Assembly (NCBI RefSeq): GCF_013131805.1
Contig: NZ_JABJRC010000001.1
Location: 1,364,001 to 1,428,000 of the forward strand
Length of the DNA: 64,000 bases
Reading direction: 5' to 3'
DNA from: Kribbella sandramycini
GTDB taxonomy: Bacteria; Actinomycetota; Actinomycetes; Propionibacteriales; Kribbellaceae
The first letter of the stretch is position 1. Every line of letters starts with the position of its first letter. Of the stretch, positions 8,736-23,331 are shown in pieces. Below the pieces are notes generated by a model. That model was not told the origin of the DNA, made no database searches, and saw only the letters and a list, made by a program, of their open reading frames with translations. Position numbers and translations under genes: made by a program.

Positions 8736-9938
8736 GTGAAGCAAACCGAGGAGCAGGACGGCGTCTCGTACCGAACCTTCGTCTGGCTGGCGGTGGCGCT
8801 GTTCTCGACCGGGATCGACGGCTACGTGCTGGCCGGGTTGCTCCCGGCGATCGCGGATGACCTGCGGGTCAGCGAAGCGGCGGCCGGGCAGTTGATGTCG
8901 GTGTTCGCGCTGACCGCGGCGATCGCGGCGCCGGTGCTCGGGACGGCGACCAGCCGCTGGGAGCGCCGTCGGACGATCGCCGTCTCGCTGGCCGTGTTCG
9001 TCGTCGGCAACCTGATCGTCGGTTTCGCGCCGAACTACGCGACCGCGATCGGCGGCCGGGTGGTCGCGGCGCTGGGCGGTTGCCTGCTGAACGCGGCCGT
9101 GACCGGTTATGTGATCGCATTGACGCCGATCCGGCATCGCGGGAAGGCGTTGTCGTTCGTCCTCGGCGGCTGGATGACGGCGACGGCGCTCGGGGTGCCG
9201 GTCGGGCTGGTGATCGGCCAGTCGAGCTGGCGGTTCCCGATGATCCTGGTCGCGATCGTCGGCACGATCGCATTGGCCGGCATCCTGCTCCGGCTGCCCC
9301 ACCTGCAACTGCCCGCCGGCACACTGGCCGATCGGCTGCGGCCGCTCAAGCAGCCGCGGCTGCTCGCCGGGCTGTTGATCACGGTCGGCATCCTGTGCAG
9401 CAGCTACACCTGCTTCACTTACGCGACGCTCATCTTCGGGCCGCTGTTCTCCGCCGAGTGGGCGATGATCCTGCTGCTGTTCGGCTACGGACTGGCCAGC
9501 ATGCTCGGGAACGCCGTCACCGGCCGCCTGACCGATCGCTTCACGCCGCTGCGCGTGCTGACCATCGTGCTGGCCGGGCTGCTGCTCAATTCGATCCTCG
9601 GCGGGATCGCGCTCGAATGGGCGCCGTTCGCGCTGGCCGCGGTCGGCGGGGTGCTCTGGTTCTTCGCCGCGGGTGTGGGTAACGGCGGCGCCGCCGTCCC
9701 GCAGCAGGCGCGGCTCGGCGCGCTCGCACCCGAGTCGGCGGCGATCGTGATGGCGCTGAACGGCAGCGCGATCTCCCTCGGCGCGGCCCTGGGCGGCGGG
9801 CTCGGCGGCATCACCCTCGCGGCCGGCGGTTCACCGCACGCGCTGCTCGCGGTCGCCGCCGTCGTCCTCGCGCTCACGCTCGCCCTGCACGTCGCGGTTA
9901 TGCGCGGTGGTCCGGAGCCAGCTCCCGAGCGATCGTGA
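8736..9938 (+). CDS. MFS transporter (AraJ/CmlA-type drug exporter)
   Basis: 400 residues, about 12 hydrophobic segments, in the inner membrane. The N-terminus TFVWLAVALFSTGIDGYVLAGLLPAIADDLRVSEAAAGQL is typical of DHA1-family sugar-efflux/chloramphenicol-type exporters, with motif A-like RWERRRT after TM2. GTG at 8736 follows the TetR stop by 25 bases, so the two genes are likely cotranscribed and the exporter is regulator-controlled. Its 3' end overlaps the convergent lipoate-ligase-like gene by 41 bases. Confidence 0.85.
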   Translation: MKQTEEQDGVSYRTFVWLAVALFSTGIDGYVLAGLLPAIADDLRVSEAAAGQLMSVFALTAAIAAPVLGTATSRWERRRTIAVSLAVFVVGNLIVGFAPNYATAIGGRVVAALGGCLLNAAVTGYVIALTPIRHRGKALSFVLGGWMTATALGVPVGLVIGQSSWRFPMILVAIVGTIALAGILLRLPHLQLPAGTLADRLRPLKQPRLLAGLLITVGILCSSYTCFTYATLIFGPLFSAEWAMILLLFGYGLASMLGNAVTGRLTDRFTPLRVLTIVLAGLLLNSILGGIALEWAPFALAAVGGVLWFFAAGVGNGGAAVPQQARLGALAPESAAIVMALNGSAISLGAALGGGLGGITLAAGGSPHALLAVAAVVLALTLALHVAVMRGGPEPAPERS

Positions 9939-10635
9939 GCGTCGCGTCGTCCAGTACGGCGGGCTCCAGCACCGCGGACCGCGCGTACGCCGCGAGCAGC
10001 CGCTTCTCGACGCCGTCCGCCGTCCCGCCCTCGGTCGTCACCGACCCGACCGTCGCCGGATCGAACGGCAGCTCCAGCAGCCGGTAGATCTCGCTGAGCA
10101 GCGGCCGTAACACGTCGTCATCACCGAGCACGACGAGCGCACTGAACAGCCACCCGTTCCGAATCACCCGCTGCCCGGTCCCGACCAGCTTCACCGCACC
10201 CCGCGCGTTGATGCTGTGCGCCCCCGGGCAGTACTCCCCCGGGACCTCCCCGACCCGCGCGTCGATACCGGCCCCGCGCAGCACCCCGGCGTACAGCTCT
10301 CCGTAGTACTCGAACCGCGCCTGCATCCCCTCCGGCGCCAGCTCCTCGTACCGCACGTGATCAACCACCAGCGCCGCCGACGTATAAGCCACCGGCCGCC
10401 CACCCACCGCCCGAATCAGCGGCACGAACCCAGCATCCCGAGCAGCCCCAACCGCAGCCCCGAACCCGGCCAGCCGCGTATCCCGCCGCCCGAACACCAC
10501 CACCGGCGCCGCCGGCCGATAAACCCGCAACGCCTCCCCCACCCCACCCTCCGAAGCCCGCCGCACCAACGCATGCGCCGCCGCCAGCTCCAGCGCCTCG
10601 TCACCTTCATCAATCGGACCCGAGTACAAACGCAC
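9898..10635 (-). CDS. Lipoate/biotin protein-ligase-family protein
   Basis: 245 residues with the BPL/LplA/LipB fold. RVYRPAAPVVVFGRRDT corresponds to the substrate-binding start, RAVGGRPVAYTSAALVVDHV to the RRxxGGG-like loop, and GAVKLVGTGQRVIRNGWLFSA contains the conserved Lys of the lipoyl-AMP pocket. Such proteins attach or transfer lipoate/octanoate to E2 subunits. The RRxGGG motif is degenerate here (RAVGGRPV), so it could be an octanoyl-transferase-like or non-catalytic relative. The gene is single and convergent with the MFS gene. Confidence 0.75.
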   Translation of the reverse strand: MRLYSGPIDEGDEALELAAAHALVRRASEGGVGEALRVYRPAAPVVVFGRRDTRLAGFGAAVGAARDAGFVPLIRAVGGRPVAYTSAALVVDHVRYEELAPEGMQARFEYYGELYAGVLRGAGIDARVGEVPGEYCPGAHSINARGAVKLVGTGQRVIRNGWLFSALVVLGDDDVLRPLLSEIYRLLELPFDPATVGSVTTEGGTADGVEKRLLAAYARSAVLEPAVLDDATLTIARELAPDHRA

Positions 10636-10673
10636 GAGGGAATCGTGCCACGCCCCGTCGCTAGAGTGCCGCC

Positions 10674-11114
10674 ATGGACGAGGCCGACAGCGAGGTGCAG
10701 GCCCGGGTCCGGGCGAGCTTCGAGCGCCAGGGGCTGATGGCCCACCTCGGCGCCCGGCTGACTCACATCGGCCCCGGTCTCGTGCATATCGAGCTGCCGA
10801 GCCGTCCCGAGGTCACGCAGCAGCACGGCTACTTCCACGCCGGCGCGACCAGCTCGATCGCCGACAGCGCCGGTGGGTACGCCGCGTTCACGCTGTTCCC
10901 GGCGGACAGCTCGGTGTTGACCGTCGAATTCAAGATCAACCTGCTGGCGCCGGCCGAGGGCGAGTTCCTGGACGCCGTGGGCGCCGTCCTGAAGGCGGGG
11001 CGGACGCTGACGGTGTGCCGGTTGGAAGTTTTTGCAGTGGCCGGTGGGCAGCGGACGCTGGTGGCGGCCGGTCAGCAGACGCTGATCCGCGTCGACGCCC
11101 GCCCGGAGCGCTGA
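10674..11114 (+). CDS. PaaI-type hotdog thioesterase
   Basis: 146 residues. The hotdog core is HGYFHAGATSSIADSAGGYAAFTL (about residues 51-74), where the HGG-type substrate loop and catalytic acidic position of PaaI thioesterases sit, followed by VEFKINLLAPAEGEF. It probably hydrolyses small acyl- or aryl-CoA thioesters in the cytosol. ATG at 10674 is divergent from the lipoate-ligase-like gene. A 338-bp non-coding stretch follows. Confidence 0.82.
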   Translation: MDEADSEVQARVRASFERQGLMAHLGARLTHIGPGLVHIELPSRPEVTQQHGYFHAGATSSIADSAGGYAAFTLFPADSSVLTVEFKINLLAPAEGEFLDAVGAVLKAGRTLTVCRLEVFAVAGGQRTLVAAGQQTLIRVDARPER

Positions 11115-11452
11115 AGAACTCGGGGTCAGGGGCTATTTCCTCGGGGTCGGGTGTGGATTGTCTCGGGGTTCGGAAAGGTCTGTAAGAAGTTGCCGACGGT
11201 TACGTCTTGACGTCACTGGTCAGCACCTGATTACTGTTAGTGAGTAAGCCGACGGGGTCGGGGACTGCGGATCTGGGGACCGCGAAGTGCCCGTATGCCA
11301 CCCGCTGCGGCCGTTTCTTTCTCCGACAGCTGAATCGCGCTGTGCCGTGGCTTTGTCATGCCCCGGCCCGGCGGGACGCTCCCAGCTGCGCAGACCACGT
11401 CCGCGTGGTGCTGACGCATGCCCGCATTCCGACTCGAACGGTGGTGTGCTTC
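11115..11452 (+). promoter_or_regulatory. Upstream region of the encapsulin-geosmin operon, with candidate promoter
   Basis: No gene is seen in this 338-bp gap. Three near-repeats of CTCGGGGT(C/T) occur at about 11119-11173. A candidate promoter is TTGACG (11207-11212) and TACTGT (11232-11237), with a spacer of 19 (18 if TTACTG is used). The -35 overlaps the palindrome TGACGTCA (11208-11215). The leader to ATG 11453 would be about 210 nt, long enough for regulation. An in-frame extension of the shell gene reaches 11240 but has no homology to the second shell, so I treat it as leader. Confidence 0.4.
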
Positions 11453-16428
<4,976 letters not shown>

Positions 16429-16438
16429 GGAGCATGAG

Positions 16439-17482
16439 ATGTCAACACTCCAGGAGACCAGTCAGGGTGACCGATCGGCGGCCGAGGTGCTCGCGTGGAG
16501 TCGCGAGCAGGTCGAGCCGGCACTGCGCGCCGCGGTAGCCTCACTCCCCCCGGCCACCCGGCGCATCGCCGACTACCACTTCGGCTGGGCGGACGAGGAG
16601 GGTCGTCCGGCCCAGGCCGACGGCGGCAAGGCCATTCGGCCCGCACTGGCGTTGCTGTCCGCGCATGCGGTCGGTGGGACGACGGAGGCCGCACTACCAG
16701 CCGCAGTCGCAGTGGAGCTCGTGCACAACTTCTCCCTGTTGCACGACGACGTGATGGACTGCGACACCGCCCGGCGGCACCGGGCGACCGCATGGACCGT
16801 GTTCGGCCTCGGCCCGGCGATTCTGGCCGGGGATGCGTTACTGGGCTTGGCTTTCGACGTACTGGTCGCCAGCGGGCACCCGGCGCGTGGTGAAGCGGCG
16901 CGGATGCTCGGTGCGGCCGTGCAGGAGCTGGTCGACGGCCAGTTGGCCGATGCGCAGTTCGAGACCCGGGAGGACGTCGTACCGGCGGAGTGTGTGCGGA
17001 TGGCGCAGCTGAAGACCGGTGCGCTGTTGGGCTGCAGTACTGCGCTCGGTGCGCTGCTCGGTGGCGGACGGCCGGACCAGGTCGACGCGCTACGCCTATA
17101 CGGCGAGGACTTGGGGCTCGCCTACCAGTACGTCGATGACCTGCTCGGCATCTGGGGGACGCCGGCGGTCACCGGTAAACCCGTGTACTCCGACCTGACC
17201 CGGCGGAAGAAGTCGTTGCCGGTGGTCGCTGCACTCGCCTCGGGCAGTCCGGCTGGTCGGGAGTTGGCACTGCTGTACGGGCAGACCGAGGAGCTGTCCG
17301 AGACCGACCTGGTCCGGGCGGCCGCGCTGGTGGACCGGGCCGGCGGCCGGGCGACCAGTCAGGCCCAGGCCGACGCTCTGCTGGCCGCTGCGCTGGGAGA
17401 GCTGACCATCGCGGGCGCAATCGCGCCGGCGTCCACCGAGCTCGAGAGGCTGGCCCGGCTGGCCACACATCGCGATCACTGA
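16439..17482 (+). CDS. Polyprenyl (geranyl/farnesyl-type) diphosphate synthase
   Basis: 347 residues. Trans-isoprenyl diphosphate synthase signatures: GGKAIRPAL (62-70), first Asp-rich motif DDVMD (103-107) within LLHDDVMDCDTARRHR, and a second motif reduced to DDLLG at 233-237 (YQYVDDLLGIWG), as in actinobacterial encapsulin-linked polyprenyl transferases. It condenses DMAPP/GPP with IPP; if it makes FPP it would feed geosmin synthase directly. The start is ATG 16439 with GAGGAG upstream, 10 bases after shell 2. The residues before the first Asp motif include an N-terminal acidic stretch that could serve for encapsulation (inference). Confidence 0.88.
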   Translation: MSTLQETSQGDRSAAEVLAWSREQVEPALRAAVASLPPATRRIADYHFGWADEEGRPAQADGGKAIRPALALLSAHAVGGTTEAALPAAVAVELVHNFSLLHDDVMDCDTARRHRATAWTVFGLGPAILAGDALLGLAFDVLVASGHPARGEAARMLGAAVQELVDGQLADAQFETREDVVPAECVRMAQLKTGALLGCSTALGALLGGGRPDQVDALRLYGEDLGLAYQYVDDLLGIWGTPAVTGKPVYSDLTRRKKSLPVVAALASGSPAGRELALLYGQTEELSETDLVRAAALVDRAGGRATSQAQADALLAAALGELTIAGAIAPASTELERLARLATHRDH

Positions 17483-17494
17483 GGGGGGATCCTG

Positions 17495-18430
17495 ATGACG
17501 ACCCGAACCATCCTGCTCGCGTCGCCCCGGTCGTTCTGCGCCGGGGTCGAACGCGCAGTGGACATCGTCGAGCGCCTGCTCGCGGCCAGATCAGGGCCGA
17601 TCTATGTCCGTAAACAGATCGTCCACAACACCAGAGTCGTCGACGACCTACGCGAACGCGGCGCAGTCTTCGTCGAGGAGCTGGACGAGGTGCCCGAGGG
17701 CGCCACGGTCGTTTTCTCCGCGCACGGGGTCGCGCCGGTCGTCCATCGGGACGCCGCGCAGCGCGGGCTCGAGGTGGTCGACGCCACCTGTCCGTTGGTC
17801 ACCAAGGTCCATGTCGAGGCCCGGCGGTACGCCGCGCGCGGCGACACCGTCGTCCTGATCGGGCATGCCGGACACGAGGAGGTGGAGGGGACGCTCGGCG
17901 AAGCGCCCAATCAGACGGTTCTGGTCGAGACGCTGGCCGACGTGGAGTCGCTGGTGGTCCCGGATCCGGAGCGGGTCTCGTACCTGACCCAGACGACGCT
18001 CGCGGTGGACGAGACCACCGCGCTGATCGATGCCCTGCGCAACAAATTCCCGGGGGCGCGGGGCCCGGACACGGCCGATATCTGTTACGCGACCACCAAT
18101 CGGCAGGCTGCGCTGTCCGTGATCGCCGAGCAAGCCGACCTGGTCCTGGTGGTCGGTTCGGCCAACTCGTCGAACTCGGTCCGCCTGGTCGAGCTCGCCG
18201 AGCGGATCGGTACGACGGCGTACCGGGTCGACTCGGCGTCCGACGTCCCGGAGGCGTGGTTCACCGGCGTCCGCGTCGTCGGGCTGACCGCGGGCGCGTC
18301 CGCGCCACCGGAGCTGGTGGCCGAGGTGATCGACCGGATCGCCTCGTTCGGGCCGGTGGAGGTCATCGAGCACGAGGTCACCCGGGAGACCGTCCGATTC
18401 ACGCTACCGCCGGCGGTGAGGCACGTATGA
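17495..18430 (+). CDS. ispH: 4-hydroxy-3-methylbut-2-enyl diphosphate reductase (IspH)
   Basis: 311 residues. Last step of the MEP pathway: a [4Fe-4S] enzyme reducing HMBPP to IPP and DMAPP. The three cluster cysteines are C15 ([11 protein letters not shown]), C99 ([11 protein letters not shown]) and C197 ([10 protein letters not shown]). Substrate-binding His and Glu occur in VHNT, AHGVAP and [14 protein letters not shown] 17495 follows a GGGGGGA site 12 bases after the polyprenyl synthase stop. As part of the shell/geosmin operon it would raise C5 precursor supply locally. A housekeeping copy elsewhere is likely but not visible here. Confidence 0.93.
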   Translation: MTTRTILLASPRSFCAGVERAVDIVERLLAARSGPIYVRKQIVHNTRVVDDLRERGAVFVEELDEVPEGATVVFSAHGVAPVVHRDAAQRGLEVVDATCPLVTKVHVEARRYAARGDTVVLIGHAGHEEVEGTLGEAPNQTVLVETLADVESLVVPDPERVSYLTQTTLAVDETTALIDALRNKFPGARGPDTADICYATTNRQAALSVIAEQADLVLVVGSANSSNSVRLVELAERIGTTAYRVDSASDVPEAWFTGVRVVGLTAGASAPPELVAEVIDRIASFGPVEVIEHEVTRETVRFTLPPAVRHV

Positions 18431-19194
18431 GTCTGTTCGTCACTGGATTGGTCTGGGTGGTCGGCACGATGGCCGTCACCGCGGTACTGGCCGTCATCCT
18501 GCGCAAATGGCGCCAGAACAGCGGCCGCGAGGCCAACAACGAGGTGGCCGGCCAAGTCTTCACCGTGGTCGGCGGCGTCAATGTGGTGATCGCGGCGTTC
18601 GTGCTGATCTCGCTGTTCGACGGGATGGACTCTGCTGACAAAACGACGTACGACGAGGCGAACGCGCTGGTCGCGGTGCGCTGGGCCGGAAACGTCCTAC
18701 CCGAGCCCAGCCGGACCGAGGTGGAGACGCTCACCCGCGACTACGCGACCGAGGTCGCAGAGCGCGAGTGGCCGGCCATGCGGGAGGGCCGTGCCGTCGG
18801 CAACACCGGCTGGACTCTGCTGAGCGAGCTGCAGCGAACGGTCGAGCAGTCGAAGACGACCACCCAGCGGCAGGCAGACAGCCGGGCTGAGGCCGCTACG
18901 CAGGTCTGGAACGTCTATCAGGCTCGACAGGTCCGGCTGAACTCCAGCGGGAGCGGAGTCAGCGGAGTGGTCTGGTTCGCCATCCTGATCGGCAGTGTGA
19001 TGTCGGTCGCGCTGATGTTCATGTTCGGCGGTCCAGGGCTCTACTCGTACGCGTTCATCGTGTCGATGCTGGCCGGTGCGATCGGCCTGCTGCTGTTCGC
19101 CATCTACCAACTGCAGAACCCGTTCAGCGGCGGTGCCGACGTCGGTCCAGAGGCGTTCCTGTCCGCGCTGGCGCGATTGGGCGACAGTGGGTGA
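18427..19194 (+). CDS. DUF4239 integral membrane protein
   Basis: 255 residues. Two N-terminal transmembrane segments ([22 protein letters not shown] and [21 protein letters not shown]) precede a soluble helical domain of about 110 residues. Two C-terminal segments follow ([43 protein letters not shown]). This 2+2 layout with a central helical domain is the DUF4239 pattern, a family of unknown, possibly channel-like function. ATG 18427 overlaps the ispH stop by 4 nt (ATGA), so it belongs to the same operon. Its relation to the nanocompartment is unknown. Confidence 0.78.
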   Translation: MSLFVTGLVWVVGTMAVTAVLAVILRKWRQNSGREANNEVAGQVFTVVGGVNVVIAAFVLISLFDGMDSADKTTYDEANALVAVRWAGNVLPEPSRTEVETLTRDYATEVAEREWPAMREGRAVGNTGWTLLSELQRTVEQSKTTTQRQADSRAEAATQVWNVYQARQVRLNSSGSGVSGVVWFAILIGSVMSVALMFMFGGPGLYSYAFIVSMLAGAIGLLLFAIYQLQNPFSGGADVGPEAFLSALARLGDSG

Positions 19195-20440
19195 GGTACG
19201 CCGAGCGCTCGCCGGTGTGGCCGTGGTCGGCGCGACCGCGGCCGCCGGCGTCCTGTTCGTGGCCCAGCCGTCGGTGGCGGCTGCGGAGTGCTCGATCTTC
19301 GACTTCCGGTCCACCTACTACTCGTCGCTGTCCCGGCTGGTCCGCGTCGACCTGCCATCGGGGACGTCGACCGACTTGGGCCGGTTGAACTACCAGATCC
19401 AAGCGGCCGGGTACTCCAGCCAGCAGGACCTCGTGTACGGCGTCGCGACTCGGGATCGCAACGGCTGGTTGCTGCGGCGGCCACGGCTGGTGACCGTGGA
19501 CCGCCGGGGTGCGGTCGTCGATCTGGGTCAGCTGCGCGAGGGCGTCGGCGGGCTGGCGGATCCGATCGGCGGCACTGTGTTCGGCTCGCGCTTCTACATC
19601 CGCGACCACCACCGGCTCTACACGATCAACATCGACCCGGCCAGTTCGTCGTACCGGAAGGTGATCGCGGTGGTGCGGTTGAAACCAGTGCCGGTGGGGC
19701 TGTCGGTCGACGACTTCGGCGCCTCCCCGGTCAGCGGCACGCTGTACGGGATTGCGACGTACGGGCATACGGCGAAGGTGGTCAGCCTCGATCCGTCGAA
19801 TGGTGCGATGCGGGTGGTCGCGTCGGTGCCGGGCGTGCCGTGGCAGGACTCGTACACCTCGGTCGTGGTGAGCTCGTCGGCGATCTACGCGGTGCACACC
19901 GGCCATGGCCGACCGAGCCGGGCGTACCAGATCGGTTTCGACGGCTCCGCCAAGCAGGTGAGTTCCTGGGCGGCGATCGCCGGGAGCGAGGCAGCGGGCT
20001 GCCTGAGCCGCGCTCTCCCGCCGACACCAACTCCCACACCGACCCCGCGGCCACCGACTACGCCTACGCCGCGACCGACTCTGACGCCGACTCCTCGGCC
20101 GCCGACGCCGCGCCCACCGGCACCCAAGCCCACGCTGACTCCGACACCAACGCCCACTCCGACACCGGTCCGGACTCCAACACCGACTCCGACGCCCACA
20201 CCGCCGGCAGAGCAGGTGGTACTCCCACCTGACGAGACGCCGACTCCGACACCGACACCAGTGCCGCCGGCACCCGAGCAGCCACCGAAGGAGTTCGTCG
20301 CCGCGCAGCAAGCGGCAGCCGACCAGGAGTCCACCAGCCGCGCCGTGCAGACGATGCGCCGCTGGTCGCTCGCCACCGTGATCCTGATCCTCTCCGGCGG
20401 TGCTGCCATGGCCGCCCAACGACGAATGCGTCGCCCATGA
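19187..20440 (+). CDS. Secreted, membrane-anchored Pro/Thr-rich surface protein
   Basis: About 417 residues from GTG 19187, overlapping the DUF4239 gene by 8 nt. The N-terminus is a signal peptide ([29 protein letters not shown]). Residues about 30-275 form a repetitive beta-rich domain, propeller-like by the recurring [21 protein letters not shown] and [14 protein letters not shown] pattern. Residues about 280-370 are a low-complexity PTPTP linker, then a single transmembrane helix ([17 protein letters not shown]) with a basic tail, RRMRRP. The topology is an extracellular domain on a wall-spanning stalk. The function is not recognised; placement in the operon suggests a sensing or surface role. 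Confidence 0.72.
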   Translation: MGEVRRALAGVAVVGATAAAGVLFVAQPSVAAAECSIFDFRSTYYSSLSRLVRVDLPSGTSTDLGRLNYQIQAAGYSSQQDLVYGVATRDRNGWLLRRPRLVTVDRRGAVVDLGQLREGVGGLADPIGGTVFGSRFYIRDHHRLYTINIDPASSSYRKVIAVVRLKPVPVGLSVDDFGASPVSGTLYGIATYGHTAKVVSLDPSNGAMRVVASVPGVPWQDSYTSVVVSSSAIYAVHTGHGRPSRAYQIGFDGSAKQVSSWAAIAGSEAAGCLSRALPPTPTPTPTPRPPTTPTPRPTLTPTPRPPTPRPPAPKPTLTPTPTPTPTPVRTPTPTPTPTPPAEQVVLPPDETPTPTPTPVPPAPEQPPKEFVAAQQAAADQESTSRAVQTMRRWSLATVILILSGGAAMAAQRRMRRP

Positions 20441-22959
20441 ACGCTACTTGTACCGAAGCCCGCCGCGACCGTGAACTCAACTCTCTAGAAACCGCGCTCT
20501 CCCGACGCTCCGGCCTGATCCTCGTGGTCGGTGAGTCCGGCGTGGGCAAGAGCCACCTGCTGCGCCAGGCAGCCGCCAGACACCCAGTCCCGTGGTTCTT
20601 CACCCAATGCCTGCCGGCCGGTGCCACACCGCTGGCTGCACTACTCGAAGTGCTCGGAGTCGATCCCCGCACCGCCGACCGGCGTGCTGCGGTCCTCAAG
20701 GGGCTCAATGGCCTGAATCCGATCGTGCTGGCCATTGAGGACCTGCAATGGGCCGACCCGGAGACGCTGCGCCTGGTCCGCTTCATCGCCGCACGCATGC
20801 CGGCCGGTGTGCATGTGGTGGTGACCTGTCGGCCAGAGGTCGGTGAGCTCGGGTTGCTCACCGAACGACTGACCGAGGTCCGGCTCGCGCCGCTCGACGC
20901 GGCCGAGGTGCAGGCGGTAGCCGCGCGCCACCTGGGCGGACGAGTCCTGCCGATCGCGCTGGCCGAGGAGCTGACTCGGCACAGCGGTGGGCTGCCGTTC
21001 GCTGTGCTGGAGTTTCTGCGCGCGGTGCGGCCCGGTCCGACGATCGAGACCGACGTACGCCGCGCACTGGTGGAAACCCAACCACCAGTGGCGTTGCGGG
21101 CCGCATTGGGGATTCGGATGCGCGAAGTCCCGGAGTCATGTCGACATGTCGTTCGGGCCGCCGCCGTGCTGACGACTGCGGCGCCGGAGTACCTGCTCGG
21201 CACGGTGTCCGGGCTGACCGGGCCGACGCTGACCGCAGCGATCGACCACGCGCTGACTACCGGGCTACTGCAGGAGCAGCGGCCCGGGCTGTACGACCAT
21301 CGACATACGCTGGCCCGTCGGGCCGTGCTCACGATGTTGCCGCCGGACGAGCTCCGTCGGCTGCACCGCCAGGCCGCAAGGGCACTCACGTCGATCACAC
21401 CGCCGCCACATGCCCGCATCGCCGAACACGCGCGCCGCGGCGGGCTGATCGGCACCTGGCTGACCCACGCCGAGCTGGCCGCCGACCACGCCGTTGCTAC
21501 TGGCAACCTCTTGACCGCGGCCGAGCAGCTGACGGCGATGCTCGACGTCAAGGCTCTCCCCTGGTCGGACCGGGCCCGGCTCGCGACCAAACTCGGCCGG
21601 GCCGCACTGGCCGACAGCGAGTCGTGGGACGACGCGATCGTCGTCCTGACCGAGGTGCTGGCGGAGTCCGACATCCCTGGGGTGACGCGCGGGCGGCTGC
21701 GGCTGATGCTCGGGTTGCTGTTACACGATCGGGCCGGAGACATCCGGGCCGGGCGGCGCGAGCTGTCGGCGGCGATTCACGAGCTGGACGGCGATCCCGG
21801 GTCGATCGCGTGGGCATTGACCGCGCTGGCGGTACCGACGTACGGCAGTGAAGCCCTGACGCAGCAGCGGGCCTGGCTGCGACAGGCGCGCTCGTTCGCC
21901 TACGAGACTGTCGACCCGGGGCCGCGCCTCGCGGTGCGGACGAATGAGGCGCGCTTTCGACTCGCCCTGGGCGAGCCGGACCAGGTAGCAGGCGCAGAGG
22001 CCGCCAGTGCGCGGACTTGGCTCGGTCAACGCCAGTCCTTCGGGGACACCGGGAGCGGCCGGTACCAGCGGGCGGTTGCGGCCGCTGCACAGGTCCGCGT
22101 GGCGTTCGCGGCTGCGGACTGGGCCACGCTGGAGGAGCGGTTGCTCCGAGCCCGCGCCTTGGCGGCCGGGCTACCACTGGTGGTCGCCGAGCTGGATCTG
22201 ATCGACGGCCGGCATCGCCTGGCCCGCGGCGACATCGCTGCCGGCAAGGCAATCCTCGAGTCGGTGATCGCGCGAACGTCGCTCGGTCCGTTCCAGGTGC
22301 ATGCTGCGGCCGTCGCTGCATGTCCGGACGCGAGCTGGACCAGCTGCCTGGACGTCGTCCGCAGGAAATCGCTGTGGGCCGGCTGTAGCGACTTGGTTGT
22401 GACCGCCTGTACGTCGCTGGTCGCGAACGGCCGCTGGGAGGAGGCAGCACGGCTGGCCGACGAGTTCATCGAGGCAGTGGCGGATCTGAATGCTCCCGCA
22501 GCCGCTGCGGCGGCGACGTTGGTCGATGCCGTCGTCCGGCCGGAGCTCCCGGTCTTCGGGCAGGTGTCCGCGCAGTACGGCGCGCTGGGCTGGAAGTACT
22601 ACGAATGTGTCGCACGCGAACAACTGGGGCGCTATCTCCTGTCCCAGGGGGATGCCGAGGTGCTGCGGACCACTGCGCGCGCGTACGACGCGCTCGGCGC
22701 CCGTGGGGACGGTGAGCGCTGTCGGAGCGTTCTGCGCGCAGCGGGTTTCGCTGCGCCGCGTAAGCGCGGACGGCGGGGCTACAACAACAAGCTGTCGCCC
22801 CGTGAGCTGGAGGTCGCCCGGCTGGCCGCGCAGGGTCTCACCAACCGCGAGATCGCCGGCCGCCTCAAACTCTCCGTGAGCACGATCGAGGACCACATCA
22901 CCAGCACCTTCCGGAAACTCGGCGTGGCCCGGCGGAGCGCGCTGGGACCGTTGCTCTGA
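20437..22959 (+). CDS. LuxR-family regulator with N-terminal AAA/STAND ATPase (LAL-type)
   Basis: 840 residues. N-terminal ATPase with Walker A GESGVGKS (about 34-41) and Walker B-like [13 protein letters not shown], a long helical-repeat middle (about 330-740) and a C-terminal Lux[40 protein letters not shown] (about 780-815). Large ATP-binding LuxR (LAL) regulators often activate secondary-metabolite clusters. ATG 20437 overlaps the previous stop (ATGA), making it the final gene of the encapsulin-geosmin transcript and a candidate pathway-specific activator forming a feedback loop (inference). Confidence 0.85.
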   Translation: MNATCTEARRDRELNSLETALSRRSGLILVVGESGVGKSHLLRQAAARHPVPWFFTQCLPAGATPLAALLEVLGVDPRTADRRAAVLKGLNGLNPIVLAIEDLQWADPETLRLVRFIAARMPAGVHVVVTCRPEVGELGLLTERLTEVRLAPLDAAEVQAVAARHLGGRVLPIALAEELTRHSGGLPFAVLEFLRAVRPGPTIETDVRRALVETQPPVALRAALGIRMREVPESCRHVVRAAAVLTTAAPEYLLGTVSGLTGPTLTAAIDHALTTGLLQEQRPGLYDHRHTLARRAVLTMLPPDELRRLHRQAARALTSITPPPHARIAEHARRGGLIGTWLTHAELAADHAVATGNLLTAAEQLTAMLDVKALPWSDRARLATKLGRAALADSESWDDAIVVLTEVLAESDIPGVTRGRLRLMLGLLLHDRAGDIRAGRRELSAAIHELDGDPGSIAWALTALAVPTYGSEALTQQRAWLRQARSFAYETVDPGPRLAVRTNEARFRLALGEPDQVAGAEAASARTWLGQRQSFGDTGSGRYQRAVAAAAQVRVAFAAADWATLEERLLRARALAAGLPLVVAELDLIDGRHRLARGDIAAGKAILESVIARTSLGPFQVHAAAVAACPDASWTSCLDVVRRKSLWAGCSDLVVTACTSLVANGRWEEAARLADEFIEAVADLNAPAAAAAATLVDAVVRPELPVFGQVSAQYGALGWKYYECVAREQLGRYLLSQGDAEVLRTTARAYDALGARGDGERCRSVLRAAGFAAPRKRGRRGYNNKLSPRELEVARLAAQGLTNREIAGRLKLSVSTIEDHITSTFRKLGVARRSALGPLL

Positions 22960-22990
22960 GCATCATGTCCGCACAAACTTCGCCGCGAGG

Positions 22991-23015
22991 GTGTGAGATC
23001 CGGGGAAACGGGTAT
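22991..23015 (+). promoter_or_regulatory. SigB/SigF-like promoter of the small stress-type gene
   Basis: GTGT (22991-22994), a 15-bp spacer and GGGTAT (23010-23015) match the actinobacterial SigB-type pattern GNNT-N14/16-GGGTAY. They lie 50 bases upstream of ATG 23065, and a SigB/SigF-type sigma factor is encoded later in this window. Confidence 0.5.
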
Positions 23016-23064
23016 CGGCGGGGGCGGAAGGCAACGACAACCATCGAGAGAACGGGGAAAGACG

Positions 23065-23280
23065 ATGGGTATGTTCGACAACCTGAAGGACAAGGCCACC
23101 GGCGCGGTCGACGACCACGGCGACAAGGTCAGCGAAGGCCTCGACAAGGCCGGCGAGTTCGCCAACGAGAAGACCGGCGGCGAGCACGGCGACAAGATCG
23201 ACAAGGGCACCGACTTCGCGAAGGACCGCCTGGACGGTCTCGACGGCGAGAACGACGACATCGAGGACAGGAACGCCTGA
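23065..23280 (+). CDS. Small charged Rv0909-like antitoxin/stress protein (71 aa)
   Basis: 71 residues, very rich in Lys, Asp, Glu and Gly, with repeated amphipathic K/D/G segments: FDNLKDKATGAVDDHGDKVSEGLDKAGEF, then HGDKIDKGTDFAKDRLDGL. The repeated HGDKxxxGxDKAxxF pattern matches the MT0933/Rv0909-type family annotated as 'antitoxin', and also resembles CsbD/LEA-like stress proteins. No toxin gene accompanies it, so a stress role is at least as likely. ATG 23065 follows GGGGAAA. A SigB-like promoter lies upstream and a strong terminator downstream, so it is monocistronic. Confidence 0.7.
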   Translation: MGMFDNLKDKATGAVDDHGDKVSEGLDKAGEFANEKTGGEHGDKIDKGTDFAKDRLDGLDGENDDIEDRNA

Positions 23281-23293
23281 CCGTCGTCCCCAC

Positions 23294-23323
23294 GGAGCGG
23301 CTGCCCTTCGGGGCGGCCGCTCC
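23294..23323 (+). terminator. UUCG-loop hairpin terminator
   Basis: GGAGCGGCTGCCC (23294-23306), a TTCG loop and GGGCGGCCGCTCC (23311-23323) form a 13-bp stem with one mismatch and a stable tetraloop. It starts 13 bases after the stop of the small stress-type gene and also lies just beyond the convergent gene ending at 23332. Confidence 0.75.
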
Positions 23324-23331
23324 GGCCATGT

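Noticed and set aside
11240..11452. 71-codon upstream extension of shell 1
   Set aside because: No similarity to the second shell's N-terminus, which aligns from the ATG at 11453; treated as leader.
23065..23280. Toxin-antitoxin module
   Set aside because: The small protein resembles an annotated antitoxin family, but no toxin-like gene adjoins it and it has its own promoter and terminator.
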